Of a stretch of 64,000 nt of DNA, positions 45,365-55,414 are shown piece by piece. The notes below the pieces were generated by a model that saw only the letters and a list, made by a program, of their open reading frames with translations, was not told the origin of the DNA and did no database searches. Made by a program: the position numbers and the translations under genes. The DNA comes from Pseudomonas sp. DNDY-54 (GTDB lineage: Bacteria; Pseudomonadota; Gammaproteobacteria; Pseudomonadales; Pseudomonadaceae), in contig NZ_CP082271.1 of NCBI RefSeq assembly GCF_019880365.1, forward strand, positions 2,976,001 to 3,040,000. Reading direction: 5' to 3'. The first letter of the stretch is position 1. Each line of letters starts with the position of its first letter.

Positions 45365-46147
45365 TTACTGCGTCGCGAAGACCTCATCGAGCAGGTTGTT
45401 CATCGCCTGGAACGCCCGCTTCGCCACTTCCGGATGGTATTCGTTACGCCCCGGCACGTTGGCGTAGGGGTCCGTGAAGGAGTGCACCGCATTGCCGTAG
45501 CTGTTCATTTGCCAATCGACGTCAGTGGCCTTCATCTCGGCGATGAACCCATCGACCTGTTCTTTGGGTACGGCCGGGTCGTCCGCGCCGTGCAGCACCA
45601 GCACTGGCGCCTTGATTTGTTTCGCATCGGCCGGGTTAGGCGTGTCGAGATTACCGTGGAAGGACACGAAGGCATCCAGATCGGCACCCGAACGCGCCAG
45701 TTCCAGAACCGCCCCGCCACCAAAACAGAAGCCGATCGCCGCCATGTTCGCCGTATCCAGCGGCACCACCGTTTGCGCTTTGAACGCATCCACGGCCCCC
45801 TGCGCCCGCTTGCGCATCAGTGCTCGATCGCCACGCACTGCGGAGGCAGCGGCCTTGGCTTCGTCCGGGTTGGATGGGCGCACCGTTTTGCCGTACATGT
45901 CGGCCATGAACACGACGTACTGGTCCCCCGCCGCTCGCGCCGCTTTTTCCGCAGAGCGCTCGGTTACCCCGAGCCAATTGGGCACCATCATCAGGCCGGC
46001 CCGGGGGGTCGTCACCGCATCGTCGTAGATGATCAGTCCCTCAAACGCCTCGCCATCAATGTCATAGGCATGCGGCTTGACCACCACGGCAGCCTCGGCA
46101 ACGCCAACCATTGCCGCCACCACCAAAGGAATGCACAGCTTCTTCAT
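45365..46147 (-). CDS. Dienelactone-hydrolase-family protein, exported
   Basis: 260 residues. A signal peptide (about 1-19, ending GVAEA) is followed by an alpha/beta hydrolase of the dienelactone hydrolase family. The nucleophile is the Cys of GFCFGGG, the acid Asp is in LHGADDPAVP, and the His in GNAVHSFTDP. Dienelactone hydrolase proper is cytoplasmic; an exported member suggests a different ester. GGAG lies nine bases ahead of the ATG. Confidence 0.9.
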   Translation of the reverse strand: MKKLCIPLVVAAMVGVAEAAVVVKPHAYDIDGEAFEGLIIYDDAVTTPRAGLMMVPNWLGVTERSAEKAARAAGDQYVVFMADMYGKTVRPSNPDEAKAAASAVRGDRALMRKRAQGAVDAFKAQTVVPLDTANMAAIGFCFGGGAVLELARSGADLDAFVSFHGNLDTPNPADAKQIKAPVLVLHGADDPAVPKEQVDGFIAEMKATDVDWQMNSYGNAVHSFTDPYANVPGRNEYHPEVAKRAFQAMNNLLDEVFATQ

Positions 46148-46384
46148 CGACCCACTCCAATCAATCAGTGAACCTAAGCAACACTAGAGGAAAAACCCAG
46201 CAACGCAGATTTTTCGAGCGGGCCTCCCCTGTGCCATCGACGATCCCAGCAGAGCCGATGCCGGGAAACCCATGCACGCTGCCCCACGGTTACTACACTC
46301 GACAGGCGTGCAAGCGCTACGACGGGCCGCTTCAGCAATGCTGATGCAGGCGTGCGCTCCCTCATCTACAAAGAGAACTGCCCT

Positions 46385-47632
46385 ATGAGAATCACCCACA
46401 GGGCCTTCGCCCTGGCTTCGCTCGCTGTACTGATCTCCGCTTGCGGGACGCAACACACCGCGCCGACACAACCAGAGCTAGTGGGTCGCGCACAGGACCT
46501 GTACGAGCTGCCCCCTGCCTACCAGGCCGGCACCTACCGCAACATGGATGCGCTGTTTTTCACCCGAGAGGTGGCGCGCGGCCCGCAGGTCTATCCGTTG
46601 CCAACAGGTGCGCCGTTGGAGGTGGAGTACCGCGTCGAAGGCAAGCCGCTCAACACCGATGACTTCATGCAACGCAACCAGGTCGCCGGACTCTTGATCA
46701 TCAAGGACGGCCAGGTCGTTCTGGAGCGCTACGGTAAAGGCAACGATGAAACCACTCGGTGGACGTCGTTCAGCGTGGTGAAGTCGATCTCCTCCAGCCT
46801 GATCGGTGCTGCCCTGCATCAAGGCAAGATTGTCAGCCTGCAGGATCCGGTGGTCCGCTACTTACCGGAACTGGAAGGCAGCGCCTATGACGGCGTGACC
46901 ATCGAGCAGGTACTGCAGATGAGCTCCGGCGCAGGCTGGAACGAGACCTACCGAGACCCTGAATCAGACCGGCGTCAGCTGTTCGATCTGCAACTGGCCA
47001 ACAGCCCCGGCGGGTTACTCCGCCTGATGGCGGGACTGGAGCGGGAGCAGACACCGGGCACGGTGTTCAACTACAGCACCGGCGAATCCCATCTGCAGAG
47101 CGAGATCGTGCGCGCCGCAACGGACATGACCGCCAGCGACTACCTTTCCGAGCGAATCTGGGCGCGGATGGGCATGGAACGTGACGCCTATTGGCAGCTC
47201 GATGCCAAGGCGGGCCAGGAGATCGGCAGTAGCGGCTTTTCCGCCACGCTGCGTGATTACGGCCGGTTTGGTCAGTTCATCCTCAACGACGGGGTGATCG
47301 GCGGCGAGCGCATTCTGCCGCGCGGCTGGGTCGAGCAGGCCAGTCGCGTCGACCCCGACTCGCACCTTGCGCCCGGCAAACTCTACGACGGCGAATACGC
47401 GCTGGGTTACGGCTACCAATGGTGGACCTTTCCCGTGGGGGCACAGGCATTACCCAACCATGACGGCGCCTTCGAAGCCCAGGGCATCTTCGGGCAGTTC
47501 CTCTACATCAACCGCAAGGAAAACGTAACGGCGGTGGTCTGGAGCACCTGGCCGGAGCCCGAAATGGACGCCCACGAGCAAGAAACCTATGCCTTCCTAG
47601 GCGCAGCGGTTCAGGCGCTTCGGCAGAAGTAA
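46385..47632 (+). CDS. Serine hydrolase of the beta-lactamase/penicillin-binding-protein class C family, lipoprotein
   Basis: 415 residues. The signal peptide ends in a lipobox (LISAC). The fold is the class C beta-lactamase/esterase fold: the S-x-x-K nucleophile motif is SVVK in TSFSVVKSISSSLI, the Tyr motif is YSTGES, and KDGQVVLERYGKG precedes. It resembles 6-aminohexanoate-dimer hydrolases and EstB-like esterases more than a resistance beta-lactamase. Start at ATG of MRITHRAF. Confidence 0.88.
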   Translation: MRITHRAFALASLAVLISACGTQHTAPTQPELVGRAQDLYELPPAYQAGTYRNMDALFFTREVARGPQVYPLPTGAPLEVEYRVEGKPLNTDDFMQRNQVAGLLIIKDGQVVLERYGKGNDETTRWTSFSVVKSISSSLIGAALHQGKIVSLQDPVVRYLPELEGSAYDGVTIEQVLQMSSGAGWNETYRDPESDRRQLFDLQLANSPGGLLRLMAGLEREQTPGTVFNYSTGESHLQSEIVRAATDMTASDYLSERIWARMGMERDAYWQLDAKAGQEIGSSGFSATLRDYGRFGQFILNDGVIGGERILPRGWVEQASRVDPDSHLAPGKLYDGEYALGYGYQWWTFPVGAQALPNHDGAFEAQGIFGQFLYINRKENVTAVVWSTWPEPEMDAHEQETYAFLGAAVQALRQK

Positions 47633-47653
47633 AACCCGCGTGCGCCGCGCCGC

Positions 47654-48487
47654 TTACTGGGAAAACACCGCATCGCACGCGGCAGGCAGCGTCTGCCGTG
47701 GACGGTCCATGGCGATCGGCCGGGGCGTCGGCAGGATCGCCTTGCAGCCTTCGCCCGGCGGTGGCGGGGGCTGGTCGACGCAGTCGGCCGCGCCCTCCGG
47801 GCAACGCAAGCGCACATGCAGATGTTCATCGTGGAAAGGCCAGGGACGGATGCGTTGCAGCCAGGCGCGGTCCTCCCACTCACGCTCGCAGAGGTCCCGC
47901 TTGACCGCGCCATCGACGAAGATCCGTGTCACGCGTGGATCTTGTGCGGCAAGGTGGATCAGCTTGGCCTGATTGTTGTTCCACCTCGCCTTGTCGAGTT
48001 CGCCGGTCGTTGCGTCGACTAGGATGGGCTGTTCGATGCCTTCCCGCTGGCTGCGCTCGAGTGGCGGCAGGTCCAGGCGAAACCAGATATCCACGTCCAG
48101 CCCGCTTTGATGGCTGACGTGCCCGTACGACATCGGCCCGCCGCGTGGCTGCGCCATGTCCCCCACCAGCATGGGCCCAAAACCGGCCGCCTCGACACGG
48201 CGCCCAAGCCCCTCGATGTAGTCGACCAGATCGGGATGGCCATAATGCCGATTGCGCTGCAGGTCGACGGCCTGATAACCCTCGCCGTCGGGCGGGAGTT
48301 TTACCGCGCCGATCAGGCAGGCCGCTCCATGCTGCCCGATGACCCGCGGTTCGCCAGGCAGCGGCTCGGCAAGGCTGGACCAGTCCCTGTCTGCCGCCCC
48401 TGCGGAGGCGGTGAAGGTTGCCAAAAGCCCGCAGATGGCCAAAGCCTGCAGGACGGGCCGATTCACTGTTCGAGGGGAACAACGCAT
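47654..48487 (-). CDS. mepA: Penicillin-insensitive murein endopeptidase MepA
   Basis: 277 residues. A signal peptide (about 1-32, ends TASAGA) is followed by the LAS metallopeptidase domain with the zinc ligands in GHVSHQSGLDVD and FHDEHLHVRL (H-x-x-H and H-x-H patterns). MepA cleaves D-Ala-meso-DAP crosslinks in the periplasm. The start at MRCSPRTV is preferred; the ORF extends 21 codons further upstream. It lies 38 bp after the hydrolase at 48526 on the same strand, so the two may form an operon. Confidence 0.93.
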   Translation of the reverse strand: MRCSPRTVNRPVLQALAICGLLATFTASAGAADRDWSSLAEPLPGEPRVIGQHGAACLIGAVKLPPDGEGYQAVDLQRNRHYGHPDLVDYIEGLGRRVEAAGFGPMLVGDMAQPRGGPMSYGHVSHQSGLDVDIWFRLDLPPLERSQREGIEQPILVDATTGELDKARWNNNQAKLIHLAAQDPRVTRIFVDGAVKRDLCEREWEDRAWLQRIRPWPFHDEHLHVRLRCPEGAADCVDQPPPPPGEGCKAILPTPRPIAMDRPRQTLPAACDAVFSQ

Positions 48488-48525
48488 AGCTAACAAAAAG
48501 TCCTCGTATCGATTCGAATGTCGTA

Positions 48526-49770
48526 TCAGCGGCGCTGACGGGCTAACCACTCCAGCCCAGGCCGGTAGAGCATGTCGTGCTCGCCTTCGAACAACACCAG
48601 CTCGGCAGGACCGGACTTCAGATGCAGCAACACGTCGGCGTCCGCCTCGGCAAAGTGCGGGAAGTCATTGCTGTCCTGGGTCGAGCGCTCACGCAAGCCA
48701 GCCGGCACCTGACGGGTTTCCATCAGTTGGTCGATCTGCTCTTGCGGGATGCGGTCTTCTTCGTTTGCCAGGTCGTTAAACGCATGCAGCGCCTGTTCCG
48801 GCGGAACGGTGGTGTCGCCGATACCATGCGCGATCAACACACGGATTTCGCCCGCGGCGTCCGGTACATGGGTGCTGGGACTGCGCTTGCGGCACTCTTC
48901 AAAGGCGCTGGAGCCTTCGCTCGGCTCGCCACCGCAGGCCTGTGCGATCTCGCCAGCGTATTTCTCCCCGCGCGCTTCATTCCATTGATGCCAGGTAACC
49001 AGGTCATAGACCGGCACCCAGGCCGAAACGCCGGCAAACACATCGGGGTGGCGGCTCGCCAAATGCAATGCGTTCATCGCGCCGCCCGAATAGCCGAGCA
49101 GGTAGATCCGTGATTCGTCGATCTTGGCGTTCTCACGCGCGTACTTGAGCGCATCTTCCATGTCGGAGATCGCCAGGTCAGAAGCGGTCGACTCGGGGCG
49201 GCCATCGTTCTGGCCGCGAAAGTTCGGATGCATGAACACCCAGTCATTGGCGACGGCGAACTGACCCAGCGGAATATCGATGTTCTGCAGGTAATCGGTG
49301 CTCCAGCTGTGCAGGACCAGCAGCAGCGGCTTTTTCGTATCCGACTCGGAGTCGTAGAACAGCGCGGCCTGCTCGCCGTCGTCGGCACTCGACGGTATCC
49401 GGATGTCGTCTATTTCGGGTGTCTCTTCCCGCCAGCGGGACAGTTCGGCATCAGCCAGCGTGCCGGGAAACCGGGTGACGCGCAGGTGCTCGCTGGGGTG
49501 TTCCAGGTCAGGGTTTTGCCGTCGCTCGCTATTGCTGGGATCTGCGTTCTGACCGCCCGTCGCGCCTTGGCCAGTCGACGAGGTCTGCGCCTCGCTGGTC
49601 GCCCCGGTCTCATCACCATCACCGCAGCCGCTGACCAGCACCATCGCGCCGAATAAGGCGGCGAGACCGAGCTGTTTGTATCGACAGGCGCACGTTGCCA
49701 GATGGCCCATGCCGGGCGAAACGATTCGGCTAGCGAGAGCGGAGTAACTGCAGCGGATGGATCGCATCAT
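48526..49770 (-). CDS. Alpha/beta hydrolase (prolyl-oligopeptidase-like) lipoprotein
   Basis: 414 residues. A signal with lipobox LVSGC leads to a Ser/Gly/Asp-rich linker (about residues 50-90). The hydrolase core has LLVLHSWSTDYL (oxyanion strand), the nucleophile motif GYSGGAM, an Asp in AHGIGDTTVPP, and a C-terminal His in FEGEHDMLY. The substrate is unknown; dipeptidyl/prolyl-oligopeptidase-type proteins and cutinase-like esterases share this layout. The ATG chosen has GGAG seven bases ahead; an internal ATG (49710) would give a more natural signal length. Upstream of mepA. Confidence 0.85.
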   Translation of the reverse strand: MMRSIRCSYSALASRIVSPGMGHLATCACRYKQLGLAALFGAMVLVSGCGDGDETGATSEAQTSSTGQGATGGQNADPSNSERRQNPDLEHPSEHLRVTRFPGTLADAELSRWREETPEIDDIRIPSSADDGEQAALFYDSESDTKKPLLLVLHSWSTDYLQNIDIPLGQFAVANDWVFMHPNFRGQNDGRPESTASDLAISDMEDALKYARENAKIDESRIYLLGYSGGAMNALHLASRHPDVFAGVSAWVPVYDLVTWHQWNEARGEKYAGEIAQACGGEPSEGSSAFEECRKRSPSTHVPDAAGEIRVLIAHGIGDTTVPPEQALHAFNDLANEEDRIPQEQIDQLMETRQVPAGLRERSTQDSNDFPHFAEADADVLLHLKSGPAELVLFEGEHDMLYRPGLEWLARQRR

Positions 49771-49940
49771 TGTGGTCTCCGGCAGGCGTGTTTCCAGGGT
49801 CGTATCAGTTTTGCGACCCTGCACGCTTCCAGACGTTCCTGCTGCTGCGCTTTGTCGGCGCGACACGCATCCTGAGCGATCGGAACTCGCCATCAGGTTG
49901 TCCATAATGAGCAGCTGAACGGATCAGAGAGGTGTCGATC

Positions 49941-52376
49941 ATGCGCAAGGCCGAACTCAAACAGCGTCACGCTCGCAAGCTGGAGCGGCTGCAGCGCTTC
50001 CTGGACTGGGCAGCGGAACGTCATCCGGATTTCGTGCCAAAGAAGAACCACCAGGAAAACTGGTTCAGCACCTACATCGGTCATCAGCCGCCCGAGATCG
50101 GCCGCGCCGCCCGGCTGTTCTGGTTGGGGTTGGACGAACCGACCGTGAACGCCAATCTCGAGGGCGCTGACCCGGCGAGCCTGATCGGCAGGCTGCTTAA
50201 CCGCGATCTGAATGACTACAGCTGCCGTGTCGATGTGTTCGGCGTCGAGAAAACCCTCGACTGCGGTCCGGTTCAACAGTTGCTCGAACCCGACTTCGCC
50301 CTGCGCATCGAAGACAGCGCCTCGACCGATGCCTTCGAGGCGCATGTTCGCGACGCCATCGAGGCATTGGTAAGAGATCGGCTGCACGTGCTGGACCACC
50401 CTTTCACCAGCATGACTGATGACGAGAAGGAGCAGTGCCTGCAGCGGTTGCCATCGAAACTCTCGCGTCTCGACGATTTCGCGGTGAAGGCCGTCGACAT
50501 CGTCAACGAGGTGAAGCACGAGCTGCGCTACGTGGTGGAGCTGCGCCACGGCGATATTGCGCTGGACATGCAGCGGCGCATTCCCGGCGGCCAAGGCCAT
50601 GTACTCAGCGAGCGGGATGTGGAGGCGCTCAAGGAAGAAGACCGCCAGGCGATGAACGCCAAATTCGAGATGATGGTCGAGGAAGCCGGCGACTTCGACC
50701 TGCAGGTGCTGGGGGAAAAGCGCCTCACCGAAATCTTCATGATGGAGCCGAAAAAACTTCGGCGAACCATCCGCTTCGCCCGTCAGGACCACAAGGAAAA
50801 AATGGCCTTCGCGGTGCTGCTGGAAAACAACCCGCGCTTCGTCCACTACCACAAGCTCTACGCCGCACGGCGCATCACTCGTACCTGGACCGCCCTGCTC
50901 GGTCCTACCAACAGCGGCAAAACCCACCAGGCGATCGAGGCGATGACGGGCGTCGAGCATGCCATCTACCTGTCTCCCCTGCGCCTGATGGCGCTGGAGA
51001 ATCAGGAACGCATCGAATCGATGGGGGTGCCCTGCTCGCTGGTGACGGGCGAAGAAGAAATCATCCGCGAAGGCGCCACGCATTTCTGCTGCACGGTGGA
51101 GGAGTTCGCGCGCTTCCGTCACCAACCCTGGAACGTAGTGGTGATCGACGAAGTGCAGATGATGGCTGACTCGCAACGCGGCTGGGCCTGGGTCGATGCG
51201 CTGGTCAGTGCGTACACCCCGAACCTGATCATGACCGGCCCGGAACTGATCCGACCCTCCCTGCAGACGCTATGCGACCTCTGTGAGGACGAGCTGGTGG
51301 TCAAGCGCACCAAACGTCTGTCACCGGTCGAGGTGGCGCGCCGCGCAACGAGCCTCAAGCAGCTCGACGAAGGCTCGATGCTGGTGGCGTTCAGCCGCAA
51401 AACGGTCCTGGAATTGAAGGCGATGCTGGAGATGACCGGCAAAAGCGTCTCGGTGGTCTACGGCGCGCTGTCGCCGGAAGTGCGCCGCGAGCAGGCCCGG
51501 CGCTTTCGCGAAGGCGAGGCGGACATCATGGTGGCCACCGATGCGGTGGGCATGGGCCTCAATCTGCCGGCGCATACCCTGTGCTTCTACACCGATGAGA
51601 AATACGACGGCATCCAGAATCGTCAGCTGAGGGTCCAGGAGGTCAAGCAGATCGGTGGGCGTGCCGGCCGTTTCGGTCACCATGACAGCGGCACCATCAC
51701 CGCGCTGGACGCACAGACGTTGCAGTCGATCAAGCGCCTGTTCCACAGCGAGGATTTGCCGGTGGACCTGTCGCAATTCCAGGTGCGCCCGTCCATCGAG
51801 CACCTGCAGGCCATCGCCGAATTGATGGGCGACCCCAGCCTGCTGCGCGCCTGGCTGACGTTCAATCGCAACATCAACTACGGCGACGAATTCATTTCGG
51901 TGTTGCCCGACGAGCTGGCCGACTGGATCAAGCTGATCGACGACCCGACCATCGACCTGCCGCTGCGCTGGATCTTCGCCTGCACGCCGATCCGCGGTGG
52001 TCTCGACAGCCCAGCGAGCATCTTCGCTCAGCAATGGCTGAAGAAGGTCGCGCAGGACAAGGTGGTGGATCTGCCCCGGCTGATGATCGACGCGGATCTG
52101 GCCACGCTCGAAGGCTCGCTGCACATCATCGAGACCTACCTGCATCTGTCGCGCACATTGCCGGCGCATTTCCCGGCGCTGGAGCAGGCCGAGCAGCACC
52201 GCCGTCTGCTCAATGATGCAATCACCCGAGAACTGTCACGCCGCAAGAAACCGCGCGGCAGCGACCGGCGCCGCCTGTCCGGCGACACACGCCATTGCCA
52301 ACAGTGCGGCAAGGCGATGCCGGTGCTGAGCCGGCAATTCCGCTTGTGTCAGAGTTGTTTCCGCAACCAGCGATAA
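49941..52376 (+). CDS. SUV3-like SF2 helicase with C-terminal zinc-ribbon-type Cys cluster
   Basis: 811 residues. The first about 310 residues are an N-terminal extension with no recognised domain. The helicase core has Walker A GPTNSGKTHQAIEAM, the DEVQ form of motif II in VIDEVQMM, and motifs V/VI as ATDAVGMGLNLPAHT and QIGGRAGRFG, as in the mitochondrial SUV3/bacterial RNA-helicase group. The C-terminus ends with CQQC, about 15 residues, then CQSC, a likely zinc ribbon. Role: probably RNA unwinding in decay; partners unknown. The ATG at 49941 has AGAGG seven bases ahead; a GTG three codons earlier overlaps that site. Confidence 0.88.
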   Translation: MRKAELKQRHARKLERLQRFLDWAAERHPDFVPKKNHQENWFSTYIGHQPPEIGRAARLFWLGLDEPTVNANLEGADPASLIGRLLNRDLNDYSCRVDVFGVEKTLDCGPVQQLLEPDFALRIEDSASTDAFEAHVRDAIEALVRDRLHVLDHPFTSMTDDEKEQCLQRLPSKLSRLDDFAVKAVDIVNEVKHELRYVVELRHGDIALDMQRRIPGGQGHVLSERDVEALKEEDRQAMNAKFEMMVEEAGDFDLQVLGEKRLTEIFMMEPKKLRRTIRFARQDHKEKMAFAVLLENNPRFVHYHKLYAARRITRTWTALLGPTNSGKTHQAIEAMTGVEHAIYLSPLRLMALENQERIESMGVPCSLVTGEEEIIREGATHFCCTVEEFARFRHQPWNVVVIDEVQMMADSQRGWAWVDALVSAYTPNLIMTGPELIRPSLQTLCDLCEDELVVKRTKRLSPVEVARRATSLKQLDEGSMLVAFSRKTVLELKAMLEMTGKSVSVVYGALSPEVRREQARRFREGEADIMVATDAVGMGLNLPAHTLCFYTDEKYDGIQNRQLRVQEVKQIGGRAGRFGHHDSGTITALDAQTLQSIKRLFHSEDLPVDLSQFQVRPSIEHLQAIAELMGDPSLLRAWLTFNRNINYGDEFISVLPDELADWIKLIDDPTIDLPLRWIFACTPIRGGLDSPASIFAQQWLKKVAQDKVVDLPRLMIDADLATLEGSLHIIETYLHLSRTLPAHFPALEQAEQHRRLLNDAITRELSRRKKPRGSDRRRLSGDTRHCQQCGKAMPVLSRQFRLCQSCFRNQR

Positions 52377-52559
52377 GCGGCTAACGGAGCGGCACGCAGA
52401 CCGGGCCTTGCCGCCCGGGGCTGACGCACAGGGCGCGTCGCCTCGTGACGGCGGGCTGGCCAGCAGGCACCCTGGCCTTTAGGATGCGGCGGGCTCATGG
52501 CAATCGGGCCCGTGTGCCCGTGTCACCCACGTTTATCCGCCTGCCAAGGAGAAGGGCCA

Positions 52560-53591
52560 ATGCCGATCATTTTTCAGCTGCGCCAGCAGATGGCGGCATT
52601 GAGCCGACGATTCGGCTGGGTCGGCCTGATGTTCGCGCTGTGCGTCCATGCCGGCGTGTCGTACCTGGGTTTACGGCTGTTTGGTGAAGCGAATCTCACC
52701 GACCTGCGGACCTTCATCTACTTCTATTTCACCACCGCGTTGACCGTCGGGTATGGCGATCTGTCCCCGCAGACAGCGGGCGGCCGCCTCTTCGTCTCCA
52801 CTTGGCTGATGATCGGTGGCATCGCGCTGTTGACCGCAGTCATCGGCAAGACCACCAATTCCGCAATCGAACTCTGGAGGAAAGGCATGAAAGGCAAAGG
52901 GACGTTCGCCACCTGCACGGGCCATACCGTCGTGGTGGGCTGGGAAGGCGCGGTCAGCGAACGCGTCATCGAGCTATTGCATGAAGATGAGACGTCCAAC
53001 GATCACCTGATCGTCATTTGCGATACCACGCTGGAAGAAAACCCAATGCCAGGCAAAGCCGAGTTCATTCGCGGTGAAAGTCTGTCTTCCGCGGCGCTGC
53101 TGCAGCGTGCCGGCGTCAAAGGGGCGGAGCGGACATTGGTGCGCACCGGCTCGGACGACATGACCCTGGCCGTGGTGCTGACCATCAACCAGCTCGAGCC
53201 GATCGGTCACGTGGTGGCGCATTTCAGCAGCAGCGAAACTGCGCAATTGGCACGCAGCTACGCGCCAAAGCTGGAATGTACCTCCAGCATGGCGATCGAA
53301 ATGCTGGTGCGGTCCTCCCAGGACCCGGGCTCGTCCGTGATCATCAACGAGCTGCTCAGCGTGGGTCGCGGCGCGACGCAATACCGTCTGCAACTGCCGG
53401 ACAGTTTCGAAAGCACTGTCGGTGCGCTGTACAAGCAGCTCAAGGACTCACACAACGCAACGCTGATCGGCTACCGCGCCGAAGGTCAAACGCAACCGTC
53501 GATCAATCCCGCCAACGACACCCCGGTACGCGGTGGGGAGCTTTTCTACATTGCCGCCGCCCGCCTTGGGGGCCTGGACAGCGCGCGCTGA
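52560..53591 (+). CDS. Two-helix K+ channel with TrkA-N (RCK) domain
   Basis: 343 residues. Helices at about 20-40 and 75-95 flank a pore loop with the K+ filter TVGYGD (62-67). A C-terminal RCK (TrkA-N) domain begins at about residue 118 (HTVVVGWEGAVSERVIELL), with RGESLSSAALLQRAGVKGAERTLV as the second strand pair. This is the MthK/Kch-like layout, so the channel is probably gated by cytoplasmic ligands such as NAD or Ca2+. AAGGAGAAGGG precedes the ATG. Confidence 0.93.
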   Translation: MPIIFQLRQQMAALSRRFGWVGLMFALCVHAGVSYLGLRLFGEANLTDLRTFIYFYFTTALTVGYGDLSPQTAGGRLFVSTWLMIGGIALLTAVIGKTTNSAIELWRKGMKGKGTFATCTGHTVVVGWEGAVSERVIELLHEDETSNDHLIVICDTTLEENPMPGKAEFIRGESLSSAALLQRAGVKGAERTLVRTGSDDMTLAVVLTINQLEPIGHVVAHFSSSETAQLARSYAPKLECTSSMAIEMLVRSSQDPGSSVIINELLSVGRGATQYRLQLPDSFESTVGALYKQLKDSHNATLIGYRAEGQTQPSINPANDTPVRGGELFYIAAARLGGLDSAR

Positions 53592-53720
53592 ACATCGCCT
53601 CCAACGCGAGGCGCCTGCCGGCGATCTTGAAATCATCAAGCCGGCACCGACGAACCGCGGGAATCAATGCCCTCCCGACCGCTCTCAAGCAGACATGCAC
53701 CGCGAGCAACCGGAGAGACG

Positions 53721-54146
53721 ATGGGCGATCCACACGACCTGCAGCGATTCGTCGAGGCACAGATACCCGTCTATGAGCGCGCGCTTGAGGAGTTGCGCGC
53801 AGGCCACAAGCAGAGCCACTGGATGTGGTTCGTCTTTCCGCAGATCGCAGGGTTGGGCCACAGCGCCATGGCTCAGCGCTATGCGATTTCAGGCGTTGAC
53901 GAGGCCCGTGCTTACCTCGAACACCCGTTGCTCGGCCCGCGCCTGCAAGCGTGCGCGCAGGCAATGTTGCTTCACCGCGACCGGTCAGCTAGACAGATTT
54001 TAGGTTCGCCCGATGACCTCAAGCTGCGGTCGAGCATGACCCTCTTTGCTGCCATAGCACCCGAGCAACCGCTCTTCCAACAGGTGTTGGACACCTTCTT
54101 CGAAGGCGAAGCCGACTCACAGACGCTGTCGCGGCTGCAACACTGA
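53721..54146 (+). CDS. DUF1810 family protein
   Basis: 141 residues. The opening DLQRFVEAQIPVYERALEELRAGHKQSHWMWFVFPQIAGLGHSAMAQRYAI is the DUF1810 pattern. The family is cytoplasmic, widely distributed and of unknown function. ATG with GGAGAGACG ahead. It follows the K+ channel by 129 bp. Confidence 0.9.
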   Translation: MGDPHDLQRFVEAQIPVYERALEELRAGHKQSHWMWFVFPQIAGLGHSAMAQRYAISGVDEARAYLEHPLLGPRLQACAQAMLLHRDRSARQILGSPDDLKLRSSMTLFAAIAPEQPLFQQVLDTFFEGEADSQTLSRLQH

Positions 54147-54379
54147 CCGACTCGCTGACGCGGTGCACCGCGACGCATCCACCCGGCTATAAGCAGGCTG
54201 CGGTTTTTTTGCGGTATGAAGCGAACTTGAACCCAAAGCCGCCCTCCTAGCAGGCGCGAGAAACGCCCCTGCGCCTCGTCACGTTCAATCTCGGGCCATA
54301 GCGGCCTTTTGCCGCTCACCCTTCGCCACCGTCATGTTCAAATTTTTACTTTGACAGGCGGTTTGTTTGACCTTAAGTT
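54147..54379. other. Intergenic stretch before glpF
   Basis: A run of seven T preceded by gctgcgg (54198-54211) after the DUF1810 stop may be the end of a weak terminator; I cannot find a long stem. Nothing else is recognised until the GlpR-like site. Confidence 0.35.
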
Positions 54380-54394
54380 TTCGCTTCCGAACAT
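54380..54394. promoter_or_regulatory. GlpR-like operator upstream of glpF
   Basis: The sequence ttcgcttccgaacat contains the dyad TTCG-N4-CGAA followed by cat, close to the GlpR half-site pattern. It is 61 bp upstream of glpF. Confidence 0.55.
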
Positions 54395-54454
54395 TTCCGA
54401 ACCAACGCAGTATTCGGTTTTATAACAACAACAGTCTCACAAGAGGTTCTGCGC

Positions 54455-55339
54455 ATGAGTAACCCGTCCACCCCGACTCTCGGGGGGCAATGCATTGCCG
54501 AATTTCTCGGCACCGCCCTTCTGATCTTCTTCGGCACCGGTTGCGTCGCCGCACTCAAGCTGGGTGGTGCTGAGCTAGGTCTCTGGGAAATAAGCGTTAT
54601 TTGGGGAATAGGCGTCAGCATGGGGGTCTACCTCGCGGCCGGCGTATCCGGTGCTCACCTGAACCCCGCCGTCTCCATTGCGCTCTGGCTGTTCGGCACC
54701 TTCGAGCGCAACAAGGTCCCCGCCTACATCCTGGCGCAAACGGCTGGCGCGTTCTGCGCCGCGGCGTTGGTATACGCTCTCTATAGCAGCTTGTTTTTCG
54801 ATTTCGAACAGGCTCAACAGATGACCCGCGGCAGCGTGGCCAGTCTGGAGCTCGCATCGGTGTTCTCGACCTATCCTCATCCATCCCTTTCCATCGGCCA
54901 GGCGTTTCTGGTGGAAGTGGTGATCACCGCTATTCTGCTGGGGATGATCATGGCGCTGACCGATGACGGTAACGGTCTGCCGCGCGGGCCGCTGGCACCC
55001 TTGCTAATTGGTCTGCTGATCGCCGTGATCGGCGGTGCGATGGGGCCATTGACCGGCTTTGCGATGAACCCAGCGCGTGATCTCGGACCGAAGCTGATGA
55101 CATTTTTCGCCGGCTGGGGCGAGGTCGCGTTTACGGGCGGTCGGGACATTCCGTACTTCCTCGTCCCGCTAATAGCGCCAGTGCTGGGCGCCTGCATTGG
55201 CGCCGCCGGTTACAAGGCACTGATCTGCAAGCACCTGCCCGGCGTGGGCGGGGGTGCTTGCGACGCACCGGCTCCCCCCGCGACCGCTGACAGCAAGCCC
55301 TACAGCAAACACGACGTCACCGCCCACGAAGCCCGCTGA
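54455..55339 (+). CDS. glpF: Glycerol uptake facilitator (aquaglyceroporin)
   Basis: 294 residues and six helices. The two NPA motifs are at about residues 70-72 (GAHLNPAVS) and 205-207 (FAMNPARDLGPK); the Asp after the second NPAR marks the glycerol-permeating GlpF type. It lets glycerol cross the inner membrane for GlpK. A C-terminal tail of about 35 residues is hydrophilic. The gene heads a glpF-glpK-glpR-glpD cluster with a GlpR-like site in front. Confidence 0.96.
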   Translation: MSNPSTPTLGGQCIAEFLGTALLIFFGTGCVAALKLGGAELGLWEISVIWGIGVSMGVYLAAGVSGAHLNPAVSIALWLFGTFERNKVPAYILAQTAGAFCAAALVYALYSSLFFDFEQAQQMTRGSVASLELASVFSTYPHPSLSIGQAFLVEVVITAILLGMIMALTDDGNGLPRGPLAPLLIGLLIAVIGGAMGPLTGFAMNPARDLGPKLMTFFAGWGEVAFTGGRDIPYFLVPLIAPVLGACIGAAGYKALICKHLPGVGGGACDAPAPPATADSKPYSKHDVTAHEAR

Positions 55340-55414
55340 TCGCCAATGGATGCTTTCTGCCCTGTATTGCCTCCCTCGCCTACGCTTTCAGCAGCCTGTT
55401 AAGGAATTGACACC

